Positions 39,983 to 47,936 of a stretch of 64,000 bases of DNA are shown in pieces (the stretch's first letter is position 1; the number at the start of each line of letters is the position of its first letter). Below the pieces are notes generated by a model. The model saw nothing but the letters and a program-made list of their open reading frames with translations, had not been told where the DNA came from and made no database searches. The DNA lies in contig NZ_CP155552.1 of NCBI RefSeq assembly GCF_036632915.2, positions 2,728,001 to 2,792,000 of the forward strand. The letters are read 5' to 3'. The position numbers and the translations under genes are program-made. The stretch is from Faecalibacterium taiwanense (GTDB lineage Bacteria > Bacillota > Clostridia > Oscillospirales > Ruminococcaceae).

Positions 39983-40668
39983 GTATTTGTATCAAAGATC
40001 AGATTCAAAACATGAATATCGTCATCGGATGTACAGTGGGGTGTGCATATTGCTATGCCCGCAATAATGTGAAACGCTGGCATATGATTGATGACTTTGC
40101 TGACCCTGAATTCTTTCCAGGTAAGCTCAAGATGATGGAAAAGAAACGTCCGCAGAACTTTCTTCTTACCGGCATGAGCGATCTTTCCGGCTGGAAGTCA
40201 GAATGGAGAGACGAGGTATTTGAAAAAATCCGTGAAAATCCACAGCATCAGTTCCTGTTCCTTACAAAGCGACCAGATCTGCTGGATTTTGATACCGATC
40301 TGGAAAACGCATGGTTTGGCGTTACGGTGACGAGGAAAGCAGAGCTATGGCGTATCGACGCCCTTCGGAAAAACGTCAGAGCAAAACATTACCATGTTAC
40401 CTTTGAGCCGTTATTCGACGATCCCGGCACAGTTGACCTTTCCGGAATCAACTGGATCGTTGTGGGCACCATGACAGGAACTCAGAGCAGGAAGATTCAT
40501 ACGGAGCCTGAATGGGCATGGTCTCTGGCGGACCAGGCACATAAGCTCGGCATTCCGGTGTTTATGAAGGAAGACCTTGTCCCTATCATAGGGGATGAAA
40601 ATATGATTCAGGAAATGCCGGAAGAATTTAATAAAGTGTTAGAGGTACAGAAATCATGGAAGAAGTAA
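39979..40668 (+). CDS. Radical SAM mobile pair protein A-like
   Basis: A 229-residue radical SAM enzyme. The cluster-binding motif is GCTVGCAYCYARN (Cx3Cx2C, residues ~19-26). The rest resembles the phage Gp37/Gp68 (DUF5131)-like group: FLLTGMSDLSGW, FLFLTKRPDLL, NAWFGVTVTRKAE, FEPLFDD, WIVVGTMTGTQSRK. It is short for a radical SAM protein and carries no auxiliary cluster domain. It overlaps the MarR gene by four bases and the partner gene by 13, so all three are coupled. Substrate unknown; the A/B naming follows gene order and size from memory. Confidence 0.8.
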   Translation: MSICIKDQIQNMNIVIGCTVGCAYCYARNNVKRWHMIDDFADPEFFPGKLKMMEKKRPQNFLLTGMSDLSGWKSEWRDEVFEKIRENPQHQFLFLTKRPDLLDFDTDLENAWFGVTVTRKAELWRIDALRKNVRAKHYHVTFEPLFDDPGTVDLSGINWIVVGTMTGTQSRKIHTEPEWAWSLADQAHKLGIPVFMKEDLVPIIGDENMIQEMPEEFNKVLEVQKSWKK

Positions 40669-41564
40669 TAAATGGAATCCTCATTCGTGAGGTGGAAACA
40701 AAGAACATCATGACTAAGTCTAGTCTGCCGGTAGGCGGTTACTCGGTCAATCCCTATGTGGGCTGTACACATGCCTGCAAGTATTGCTATGCTTCTTTTA
40801 TGAAGCGCTTTACCGGACACACGGAGGAATGGGGCACTTTCCTTGATGTGAAGCATTGGCCGGAAATTAAAAATCCGAAGAAATATGCCGGACAGCGGGT
40901 GGTCATCGGTTCTGTGACAGATGGCTACAATCCACAGGAGGAGCAATTCGGGAATACCAGAAAACTTCTGGAGCAGTTAATTGGCAGTGACGCAGATATT
41001 CTGATCTGCACAAAGTCGGATCTTGTGGCACGGGATATTGATCTGCTGAAGAAGCTTGGACGAGTAACCGTTTCATGGTCAATCAACACACTGGATGAAA
41101 ATTTCAAGAACGATATGGACTCTGCTTCTAGCATTGAGTGCCGCATCGCTGCTATGAAGCAGGTATATGAAGCAGGTATCCGTACAGTCTGTTTCGTATC
41201 CCCGGTATTCCCCGGTATCACGGACTTTGAAGCCATCTTTGAGCGGGTAAAAGATCAGTGCGATCTGTTCTGGCTCGAAAATCTCAATCTTCGAGGTGGT
41301 TTCAAAAAGACAATTATGGATTATATCGCCGAAAAACATCCTGATCTTGTACCACTTTATGACGAGATCTATAACAAGCATAACCGCAGCTACTTTGAAG
41401 CACTTGAAGTAAAAGCTGCGGAAATGGCTAAGAAGTATGATTGTGCCTTTGTGGATAATGAAATGCCTTATGGCAGAGTCCCGCAGGGACATCCGGCGAT
41501 CGTGGATTATTTCTATCATGAGGAAATCCGAGGGACAGAAAATACCGGAAAAAGAAATCGTTAA
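40656..41564 (+). CDS. Radical SAM mobile pair protein B-like
   Basis: A 302-residue radical SAM protein related to the spore photoproduct lyase-like group. The [4Fe-4S] motif is GCTHACKYCYASFMKRF (Cx3Cx2C, ~residues 36-43). VVIGSVTDGYNPQEEQFGNT, ILICTKSDLVARDIDLL, VTVSWSINTLDE and GIRTVCFVSPVFPGITDFEA follow in the order expected for this fold. It is translationally coupled to the other radical SAM gene. Two small radical SAM enzymes with a dedicated MarR regulator on a conjugative element suggest repair or modification cargo, but the chemistry is not known. Confidence 0.82.
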   Translation: MEEVINGILIREVETKNIMTKSSLPVGGYSVNPYVGCTHACKYCYASFMKRFTGHTEEWGTFLDVKHWPEIKNPKKYAGQRVVIGSVTDGYNPQEEQFGNTRKLLEQLIGSDADILICTKSDLVARDIDLLKKLGRVTVSWSINTLDENFKNDMDSASSIECRIAAMKQVYEAGIRTVCFVSPVFPGITDFEAIFERVKDQCDLFWLENLNLRGGFKKTIMDYIAEKHPDLVPLYDEIYNKHNRSYFEALEVKAAEMAKKYDCAFVDNEMPYGRVPQGHPAIVDYFYHEEIRGTENTGKRNR

Positions 41565-41674
41565 ACAGAAATTTTGTAAGAACTTTGAACGAGGGAGACT
41601 CCTTGTCCGAAGGGCAAGAAGGTGCAGCCGAGAAGATTTAGAACAATTCCAGTTTGTGGGGAAGGAACACCTAT

Positions 41675-42084
41675 ATGTCAAAACCCAAAATCGCCTTTAT
41701 CTGTGTCCATAATTCCTGCCGCAGTCAGATTGCCGAAGCCTTTGGCAGGTACTGGCCGCAGATGTGTTTGAAAGCTACTCGGCTGGAACCGAAACCAAAC
41801 CGCAGATCAATCAGGATGCTGTGCGCCTGATGAAAGAACTATATGGCATCGACATGGAAAAGACACAGTATTCCAAGCTGATTTCTGCAATTCCAAAGCC
41901 GGATATCGCTATTTCCATGGGCTGCAATGTCAGCTGCCCGTTCATTGGCAGACCTTTTGATGAGAATTGGGGTCTGGATGACCCTACCGGAAAAAGCGAT
42001 GATGAATTCAAGGCAGTCATGGAGCAGATTCGTCAGAATGTCCTTACGTTAAAATCGAAACTTTACGATGGTTCCAGTTTTTGA
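41675..42084 (+). CDS. arsC: ArsC-like arsenate reductase / low-MW phosphatase family (frameshifted)
   Basis: The restored protein has ~136 residues. The P-loop CVHNSCRSQIAEAF (CX5R) at residues ~10-17 defines the low-molecular-weight phosphatase/ArsC family. SAGTETKPQINQDAVRLMKE, DIAISMGCNVSCPF and WGLDDPTGKSDDEF carry the thioredoxin-type ArsC cysteines and the DP loop. The frame breaks near 41750, where an extra T (AGGTTACTGG) restores GRLLAADVFES. It follows the radical SAM operon after a ~110-base gap. No other arsenic genes are visible, so the true substrate is open. Confidence 0.8.
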
Positions 42085-42103
42085 AACCCTCAAAAGTAAG
42101 GTC

Positions 42104-42133
42104 TTGATAGAATGCATCGGTTCATGCTATACT
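42104..42133 (+). promoter_or_regulatory. Promoter upstream of the 42181 gene and the giant gene
   Basis: TTGATA (42104-42109) and TATACT (42128-42133), 18-base spacing. Confidence 0.5.
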
Positions 42134-42180
42134 AAAACCAGTTTTATTGTACGGACAAAAATAGAAAGTGAGGCTTGCCA

Positions 42181-42572
42181 ATGGACACCACAAAACGCTC
42201 TCCCCTTGACCGCCTGCTCTTTGCCACTTTTCTGAAAGGCCGCACTTCTTCCCGCGACTTGTGGGAAGAAAAGGGCGATATGACCCCGAAGATAACCAGA
42301 AGATCATCGAGGAAACCAACGAGATCATCAACGATGATTCCACCTATCCCTTCATCAGCTACCTGACCGACCTGCTTGCTAAGTCCAAACCCTCCGATGA
42401 TGCTGTCAAGAAACTGCACGACTGCATCGACAAAGTTGCAGTTGCGTTGGGACACGACAGCACCGATGTGTTCCGTGCGCTCCTTGCAAAGCTGATCGAG
42501 GAGCCGGAAGAAAAGCAGACCTTTGACCGTCTGCTGGAGATGGCAGAAAAGTCTGCCGCAAAGCACGAATAA
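42181..42572 (+). CDS. Conserved hypothetical element protein (frameshifted)
   Basis: The restored protein has ~130 residues and is helical and acidic, beginning MDTTKRSPLDRLLFATFLKG and continuing, after a one-base loss near 42275, with YDPEDNQKIIEETNEIINDD and AVALGHDSTDVFRALLAKLI. No known domain is recognised. It precedes the giant gene and shares the promoter at 42104. The frame break (GGGCGATATG, one C short) is of the same kind as those in its neighbours. Confidence 0.6.
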
Positions 42573-42653
42573 AATACCATAGATTCCATAAGCGAGTGAC
42601 CTGAAAAGGCCGCTCGCTTTTTTGTTTACCATGAACTTGAAGGGAGGAACGCT

Positions 42654-45600
42654 ATGCCAAGCAAAACCGAAGAATACCTTGCCCTTGCCCAGCGCACGGC
42701 GAACGGCTTGACCCGGTACTGGGAAAGCTGGACGGACTACCTGACCACCGCATCCCGGTTGTACAAGTACCCCTTTGCAGACCAGTTGATGATTTACGCT
42801 CAGCGGCCCGATGCCACCGCCTGCGCCGAATTTGACATTTGGCGCAACCGGATGAACCGCTATGTCAGGCGTGGCTCTAAGGGCATCGCTCTGCTGGACG
42901 AATCCAGCGGATTCCCTCGACTGCACTACGTTTTTGACGTAAGCGACACCGGGGTGCGCCGCAATTCCCGTGACCCGGAGATGTGGCAGTACAATGACGA
43001 CCTGAAACAGCCGGTTTCGGAAATGTTGAGCAAGACCTACGGCATCAGCGGGGAGCGTGTCAGCCAGCAGCTTGCCGATGTTGCCGGGAAACTGGTGGCG
43101 GATTACTGGGACAACAACGGCGGGGACATTCGTGCCATCGTTGACGGTTCGCTCTTGATGGATTATGATGAAGCCGGGGTGGAGATGCAGTTCAAAAGCG
43201 CAGCTGCAATCAGCGTCACCTACACGCTGCTGGAACGCTGCGGATTTGAGCCTGCCGGGTGGTTCGACAAGGACGACTTCCGAGCCATCCACGAGTTTTC
43301 CACCCCAGACAGTGTTTACGCCCTCGGCGCAGCCGTCAGCGACATGAGCCGGGAGGTGCTACGGAACATCGAGCGCACCGTAAAAACAACCATTCGCCGC
43401 CGCAATGCAGAAAGGAGCCAATATGAATACGAACAGCAGAAACGTGACCTACTCGACCGTCGGGGACTACCAGCTCCCGAACCTGACCCTGAACCAGCCC
43501 CGGAAGCCGCTGGGCAAGTACGGCAGGCTGCGCCGGACGTACCTGAAAGACCATCGCCCGGTGCTGTACAACACGATGCTCCTGAACGGGAGCCTGTACC
43601 CGCACCTGATGGAGGTGGAGCAGACGGCAGAGAGCCAGATGCAGCAGACCATGAAGCAGCTTCTGAAACAGAACCCGGCCCCGGACAAGGAGCAGAATCA
43701 GATGGCGTGGGTGCAGCACATGAACAGCCTGCGGGCACAGTCAGAGGAACTGGTGCTGATGGAACTGATTTACAGCTGAGTTTCTTCGATGCCCACATCC
43801 CTACCGAAGCTGAACAAATTGAAACCATCGACCGAGCGGAGAGCGAAAAAACGCCCTCCGCTTTTGTTTTGTCGCAGGCTGAAATCGAGAACGAACTGCG
43901 TAAGCATGGTTCTGGGTTTACAGGTGGCAAGCAGCGCATTATGGCACTGTACCAGACCCAGCCTGACCGAAAACTCCGTGCCAAGGCTCTGGCAAAGGAG
44001 TACGGAATCGGTGGGCACTCCCACGATTATCTGGATGGCAGCAGAGGGTTTGTCAACCACGACGGGAGAGGAATGGAATTTGACCATTACCCCGAACACA
44101 AGAAATTCACGTTAAGCTGGACACAGGTGGAAAAGTATATCGACCTGATGATCCAGTCCGACCGCTACCTGACGGACAAGGAAAAGGAGCATTACACGCC
44201 GCCCGTCAGCGCAGAGCCAGATGCCACCCTGACCCATGCAAAAAACCTGATCCGGGAATTTTGTCAGGAAGAATATGATTCTGAGCCGGACTTTTCTGAC
44301 CTGTCCAAGATCGGCGTTGCCTACACCAACGCCACCGATGAGAATATTCCCATTCAAGTTAATGTGGATTTGGTGGGATACCGTGTGGAGCGGTATCTGG
44401 GCGAGGTGCTGATAGACGAACGCCAGTACGAAAGTCTGGAAGAACTGACCGAGACCGAGTTGGAAGCACTGGATTTTTCGGAACTGGTCAGCGTTACGGA
44501 CGAGGAACTGGAGCATTACCACAACAAGGCGGAGGAGCACTCGGCACTGTTGCCGCTGGATGCCGCCACCGAATATAACACCCTGAAGGAGCAGCACCCG
44601 GATGCGCTGGTGGGTTTTGAACAGGGCGGTCAGTTTGAGTTTTACGGCGAGGATGCCCGGAAGGTCTGCGAACTTGTAGGCGGAAAGCTGCTGGAAAAGG
44701 AAACGGAATTGGGCACAGTCCCGGTCACCGGTTTTCCCCGCGACCAGTGGGCATACCGTGCCAAACAACTGTGGCAGTGCGGCGAGAACATCTACCTTGC
44801 CGGACTGAACGAGGACGGCACCCACCACCAAACCAAGTATCTGCGCCGGGAGGATTATCTGCCGCTGGGTGCTACCATCCACATGGAGGGGCGCGCTTTC
44901 CGGGTGGATACGGTAAACTTTGATAAGGGCAGCGTATCCTTGCAGGACGTGGCATTGGCAGAAATGCGGATACCAGTTTTCCGGGAGGAACCGCTAGCGC
45001 TTGTCCGGGAGTTGTACGAGGAGCAGGATATGATGGAATCCCCCCTGCCCGATTACAAGGTCGGTGACAATGTTGTGGTCGAACTCCCCACTCGAACTAT
45101 TGAGGGGAAAGTTGGCTATGTGGGTGAAACGGATGTTCGCATCGACACCAGTACGCACGGGCAGTCATGGGATAACGAAGTTATCAATAAGCAACAATTC
45201 GAGGAGGGCTTGCGGCAGAACGAACCAAATTCTACCCGGCCAGTTCGTACTGAAAAAACGGTTGCCGTATACCCCGCCAAGGAAAACAATCTGCCGTTTG
45301 ACATTGTAATTCAGACGATAAGCACAGAATCGCCCACAGTTGAAGCGGAACGTCCCACACTTGAACTTGCCGGGAACTTCCGTATCACAGATGACCATTT
45401 GGGCGAGGGCGGCGCAAAGCAAAAGTACGCCCGGAACATCGAAGCCATCCGCACCCTGTTCAAGCTGGAACAGGAGCACCGTGGTGCCACCGCTGAGGAA
45501 CAGCAAGTGCTTTCCCAGTATGTGGGCTGGGGCGGTCTGGCGGATGCCTTTGACCCCAGCAAAGATAGTTGGGCAAAGGAATATGCAGAGTTGAAAGGAC

Positions 45601-47804
45601 TGCTCTCCGAGGATGAGTACGCCGCCGCCCGTTCCAGCACCCTGAACGCCCACTATACCAGCCCTACCGTCATCCGTAGTATCTACGATGCCGTGGAGCG
45701 CATGGGTTTCCACAGCGGTAACATTCTGGAACCTAGTATGGGCGTGGGCAACTTCTTTGGAATGCTGCCGGACAGCATGGCAGACAGTCGGCTGTACGGT
45801 GTAGAACTGGACAGCATCACCGGGCGCATCGCCAAAAAGCTGTACCCGCAGGCTGACATTACCGTGGCGGGCTTTGAGACCACTGACCGCCGTGATTTCT
45901 ACGATTTGGCGGTGGGCAACGTGCCTTTCGGTCAGTACAAGGTCAACGATAAGGCGTACAACAAGCTGGGATTCTCCATCCACAATTATTTCTTTGCGAA
46001 AGCCATCGACCAAGTGCGTCCGGGCGGCATTGTGGCGTTTGTGACTTCTCGTTATACCATGGACAGCAAGGACAGCACCGCCCGCAAACACATGGCAGAG
46101 CGTGCCGATTTGCTGGGTGCTATCCGTCTGCCGAATAATGCGTTTCGCGCCAATGCTGGCACAGATGTTGTCAGCGACATTATTTTCCTGCAAAAGCGTG
46201 ACCGTCCCATTGACCATGAGCCGGACTGGGTGCAGTTGGGCAAAACAGAAGATGGCTTTGCCATCAACCAGTATTTCGCAGACCACCCGGAGATGGTGCT
46301 GGGCGAGCTGACCACCGAAAGCACCCAATACGGACGGGAGGACCTGACCGTTGCACCCATCGAGGGCACCAGCCTTGCAGACCAGCTTGCCGAGGCGGTA
46401 CAGCACATCGAGGGCAATTACACTGCGGTGGAGATTGCTGCCCCGGACGTCGCAGATGCGGAAGCACAGCGCAAAACGCTGCCCGCAGACCCGACTGTGA
46501 AGAATTTTAGCTATACGGTTGTTGATGGCGAGATCTACTACCGAGAGAACTCTATCATGACGCAGATCGAACTGTCCGACAACGCCAAAGGTCGTGTAGC
46601 TGGTATGGTGGAGTTGCGGCAGACTGTCAACGAACTGATTGACCAGCAGTTGAACGACTTCCCGGACGAGGACATTAAGGCATCGCAAGCAAAATTGAAC
46701 GCCACCTATGATGCCTTTACCGCAAAGTACGGCTTGCTGAACGACCGCAAAAACGGGCGGCTGTTTGAGCAGGATTCCTCGTATTATCTGCTGTGCTCGC
46801 TGGAAAATCTGGACGAGCAGGGGCAGCTCAAGAGCAAGGCAGCGATGTTTACGAAACGGACCATTCGCCCGGAGTGCACCGTCACCAGCGTGGACACCCC
46901 CAGCGAAGCGTTGGCGGTATCTATTGGTGAGCATGGCAAAGTGGACTTGCCCTATATGGCAGAACTGCTGGGCACTCCCGGTGAGTATGGGCGCATTACC
47001 ACCGAACTCTCCGGCGTGATCTTCAAAGACCCTGCCGCCGACCCCACCGACCCGGAAGCGGGCTGGCAGATGGCAGACGAATACCTGTCCGGCGATGTTC
47101 GGGCAAAGCTGCGGATGGCGCAGTTTGCGGCAGAGACCCAGCAGCTCAGTTGCGACGCCATTTCCATCCCGGAGTGGAAGCTGGAACTGATGGCGAAGAA
47201 GATATTTGAAAAGGTCTGGGGCAATCAGAATAAAGCCATCCTTCGTGCCTGCAAGATGATTGAAAGCTGTCAGAACGGAAAAGCCGCCACACGAATGTCT
47301 GCTGCACCGATTCAGGGCCAGATCGAAAAAATCAAAAAACGCAAGCTGAACTACGCTGCCATGCGTGCAGACGGCGAACTGCCACGGGAAGAATATCAAG
47401 CCCTTTGCAAACAGGCAGATGACGAGATTGTCCGCTTGGAGCAGGAACTGAAAGCCCTCTCCCCTGCGCCCGAACCGCAGACGGTTTCCTCGGACATGAA
47501 AGTAATCTACGATTTTCTCTCTCAGAAGGTCGATGTGCACGGTGCCCGTCTTGCTCCCGAATTGATTGAGCAGTTCGTTGAAGTGGTCACCCCCTTTGCC
47601 GATTACGCCTACCGCTGGAAGCTGAACACCGGCTGCAAGAAGTCCAAAGAGGAGCGCACTGATCTGATGGCTGTATCGGAAAAGCCCATCCTTACCTTCA
47701 CCATCGACTTTGAAACCGCCAAGCGTTACCGGGAAGCCAACAAGATGCCCCACCAGTTCCGCCGTGCAGCGTGGACCGACCTGACTGTGGAGGTGTATCT
47801 GTGA
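42654..47804 (+). CDS. Giant methylase/helicase-type element protein, probably fused to a recombinase C-terminus
   Basis: A 1716-residue protein. Residues ~1-110 resemble an ArdC-like ssDNA-binding domain. A Pro/Glu/Ala-rich linker at ~260-370 coincides with the nested tnpV, and DLQLSFFD follows, resembling a clamp-binding peptide. An N6-adenine methyltransferase-like domain has EPSMGVGNFFG (~1026) and VGNVPFGQ (~1088). Tn1549-type homologues continue into a helicase. Here, after ~residue 1490 (...KLRMAQFAAET), the sequence switches to IPEWKLELMAKKIFEKVWGN, a coiled coil with RADGELPREEYQ, and a tail like the C-terminus of a large serine recombinase. A deletion fusion is the best explanation. 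Confidence 0.75.
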   Translation: MPSKTEEYLALAQRTANGLTRYWESWTDYLTTASRLYKYPFADQLMIYAQRPDATACAEFDIWRNRMNRYVRRGSKGIALLDESSGFPRLHYVFDVSDTGVRRNSRDPEMWQYNDDLKQPVSEMLSKTYGISGERVSQQLADVAGKLVADYWDNNGGDIRAIVDGSLLMDYDEAGVEMQFKSAAAISVTYTLLERCGFEPAGWFDKDDFRAIHEFSTPDSVYALGAAVSDMSREVLRNIERTVKTTIRRRNAERSQYEYEQQKRDLLDRRGLPAPEPDPEPAPEAAGQVRQAAPDVPERPSPGAVQHDAPEREPVPAPDGGGADGREPDAADHEAASETEPGPGQGAESDGVGAAHEQPAGTVRGTGADGTDLQLSFFDAHIPTEAEQIETIDRAESEKTPSAFVLSQAEIENELRKHGSGFTGGKQRIMALYQTQPDRKLRAKALAKEYGIGGHSHDYLDGSRGFVNHDGRGMEFDHYPEHKKFTLSWTQVEKYIDLMIQSDRYLTDKEKEHYTPPVSAEPDATLTHAKNLIREFCQEEYDSEPDFSDLSKIGVAYTNATDENIPIQVNVDLVGYRVERYLGEVLIDERQYESLEELTETELEALDFSELVSVTDEELEHYHNKAEEHSALLPLDAATEYNTLKEQHPDALVGFEQGGQFEFYGEDARKVCELVGGKLLEKETELGTVPVTGFPRDQWAYRAKQLWQCGENIYLAGLNEDGTHHQTKYLRREDYLPLGATIHMEGRAFRVDTVNFDKGSVSLQDVALAEMRIPVFREEPLALVRELYEEQDMMESPLPDYKVGDNVVVELPTRTIEGKVGYVGETDVRIDTSTHGQSWDNEVINKQQFEEGLRQNEPNSTRPVRTEKTVAVYPAKENNLPFDIVIQTISTESPTVEAERPTLELAGNFRITDDHLGEGGAKQKYARNIEAIRTLFKLEQEHRGATAEEQQVLSQYVGWGGLADAFDPSKDSWAKEYAELKGLLSEDEYAAARSSTLNAHYTSPTVIRSIYDAVERMGFHSGNILEPSMGVGNFFGMLPDSMADSRLYGVELDSITGRIAKKLYPQADITVAGFETTDRRDFYDLAVGNVPFGQYKVNDKAYNKLGFSIHNYFFAKAIDQVRPGGIVAFVTSRYTMDSKDSTARKHMAERADLLGAIRLPNNAFRANAGTDVVSDIIFLQKRDRPIDHEPDWVQLGKTEDGFAINQYFADHPEMVLGELTTESTQYGREDLTVAPIEGTSLADQLAEAVQHIEGNYTAVEIAAPDVADAEAQRKTLPADPTVKNFSYTVVDGEIYYRENSIMTQIELSDNAKGRVAGMVELRQTVNELIDQQLNDFPDEDIKASQAKLNATYDAFTAKYGLLNDRKNGRLFEQDSSYYLLCSLENLDEQGQLKSKAAMFTKRTIRPECTVTSVDTPSEALAVSIGEHGKVDLPYMAELLGTPGEYGRITTELSGVIFKDPAADPTDPEAGWQMADEYLSGDVRAKLRMAQFAAETQQLSCDAISIPEWKLELMAKKIFEKVWGNQNKAILRACKMIESCQNGKAATRMSAAPIQGQIEKIKKRKLNYAAMRADGELPREEYQALCKQADDEIVRLEQELKALSPAPEPQTVSSDMKVIYDFLSQKVDVHGARLAPELIEQFVEVVTPFADYAYRWKLNTGCKKSKEERTDLMAVSEKPILTFTIDFETAKRYREANKMPHQFRRAAWTDLTVEVYL
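43423..43779 (+). CDS. tnpV: TnpV, nested out of frame inside the giant gene
   Basis: A 118-residue TnpV family protein encoded in the +1 frame of the 42654-47804 gene. It has its own ribosome site, AAAGGAG (43411-43417), five bases before ATG 43423. Family motifs are clear: YSTVGDYQLPNL, PLGKYGRLRRTYLKDHRP, and a C-terminal SEELVLMELIYS. The host frame across the same bases is the low-complexity Pro/Glu/Ala/Gly linker, as expected if tnpV constrains the DNA. Similarity to the separate tnpV genes at 11055 and 19180 makes a chance frame very unlikely. Confidence 0.88.
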   Translation: MNTNSRNVTYSTVGDYQLPNLTLNQPRKPLGKYGRLRRTYLKDHRPVLYNTMLLNGSLYPHLMEVEQTAESQMQQTMKQLLKQNPAPDKEQNQMAWVQHMNSLRAQSEELVLMELIYS

Positions 47805-47864
47805 TGCTTCTGGGAAGCAGCTCTATGTTAAACGCAATTCATCTCATACATGAGCGAACAAATA

Positions 47865-47900
47865 AAGCCCACCGCCAAAATTGACGGTGAGCCTTATTTT
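47865..47900. terminator. Bidirectional terminator at the chromosome/element border
   Basis: GCCCACCG (47867-47874) pairs with CGGTGAGC (47885-47892), allowing one G-T pair. TTATTTT follows on the plus strand and TTTATTTG on the minus strand. It terminates ppdK and possibly the giant gene. The right end of element B must lie between 47805 and about here. Confidence 0.7.
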
Positions 47901-47936
47901 ACGCTTGATTTTTAACGATAATTCGCTATAAGGTCC

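Noticed and set aside
45165..47753. 862-codon minus-strand frame opposite the giant element gene
   Set aside because: Antisense shadow; the plus strand encodes recognisable methylase motifs.
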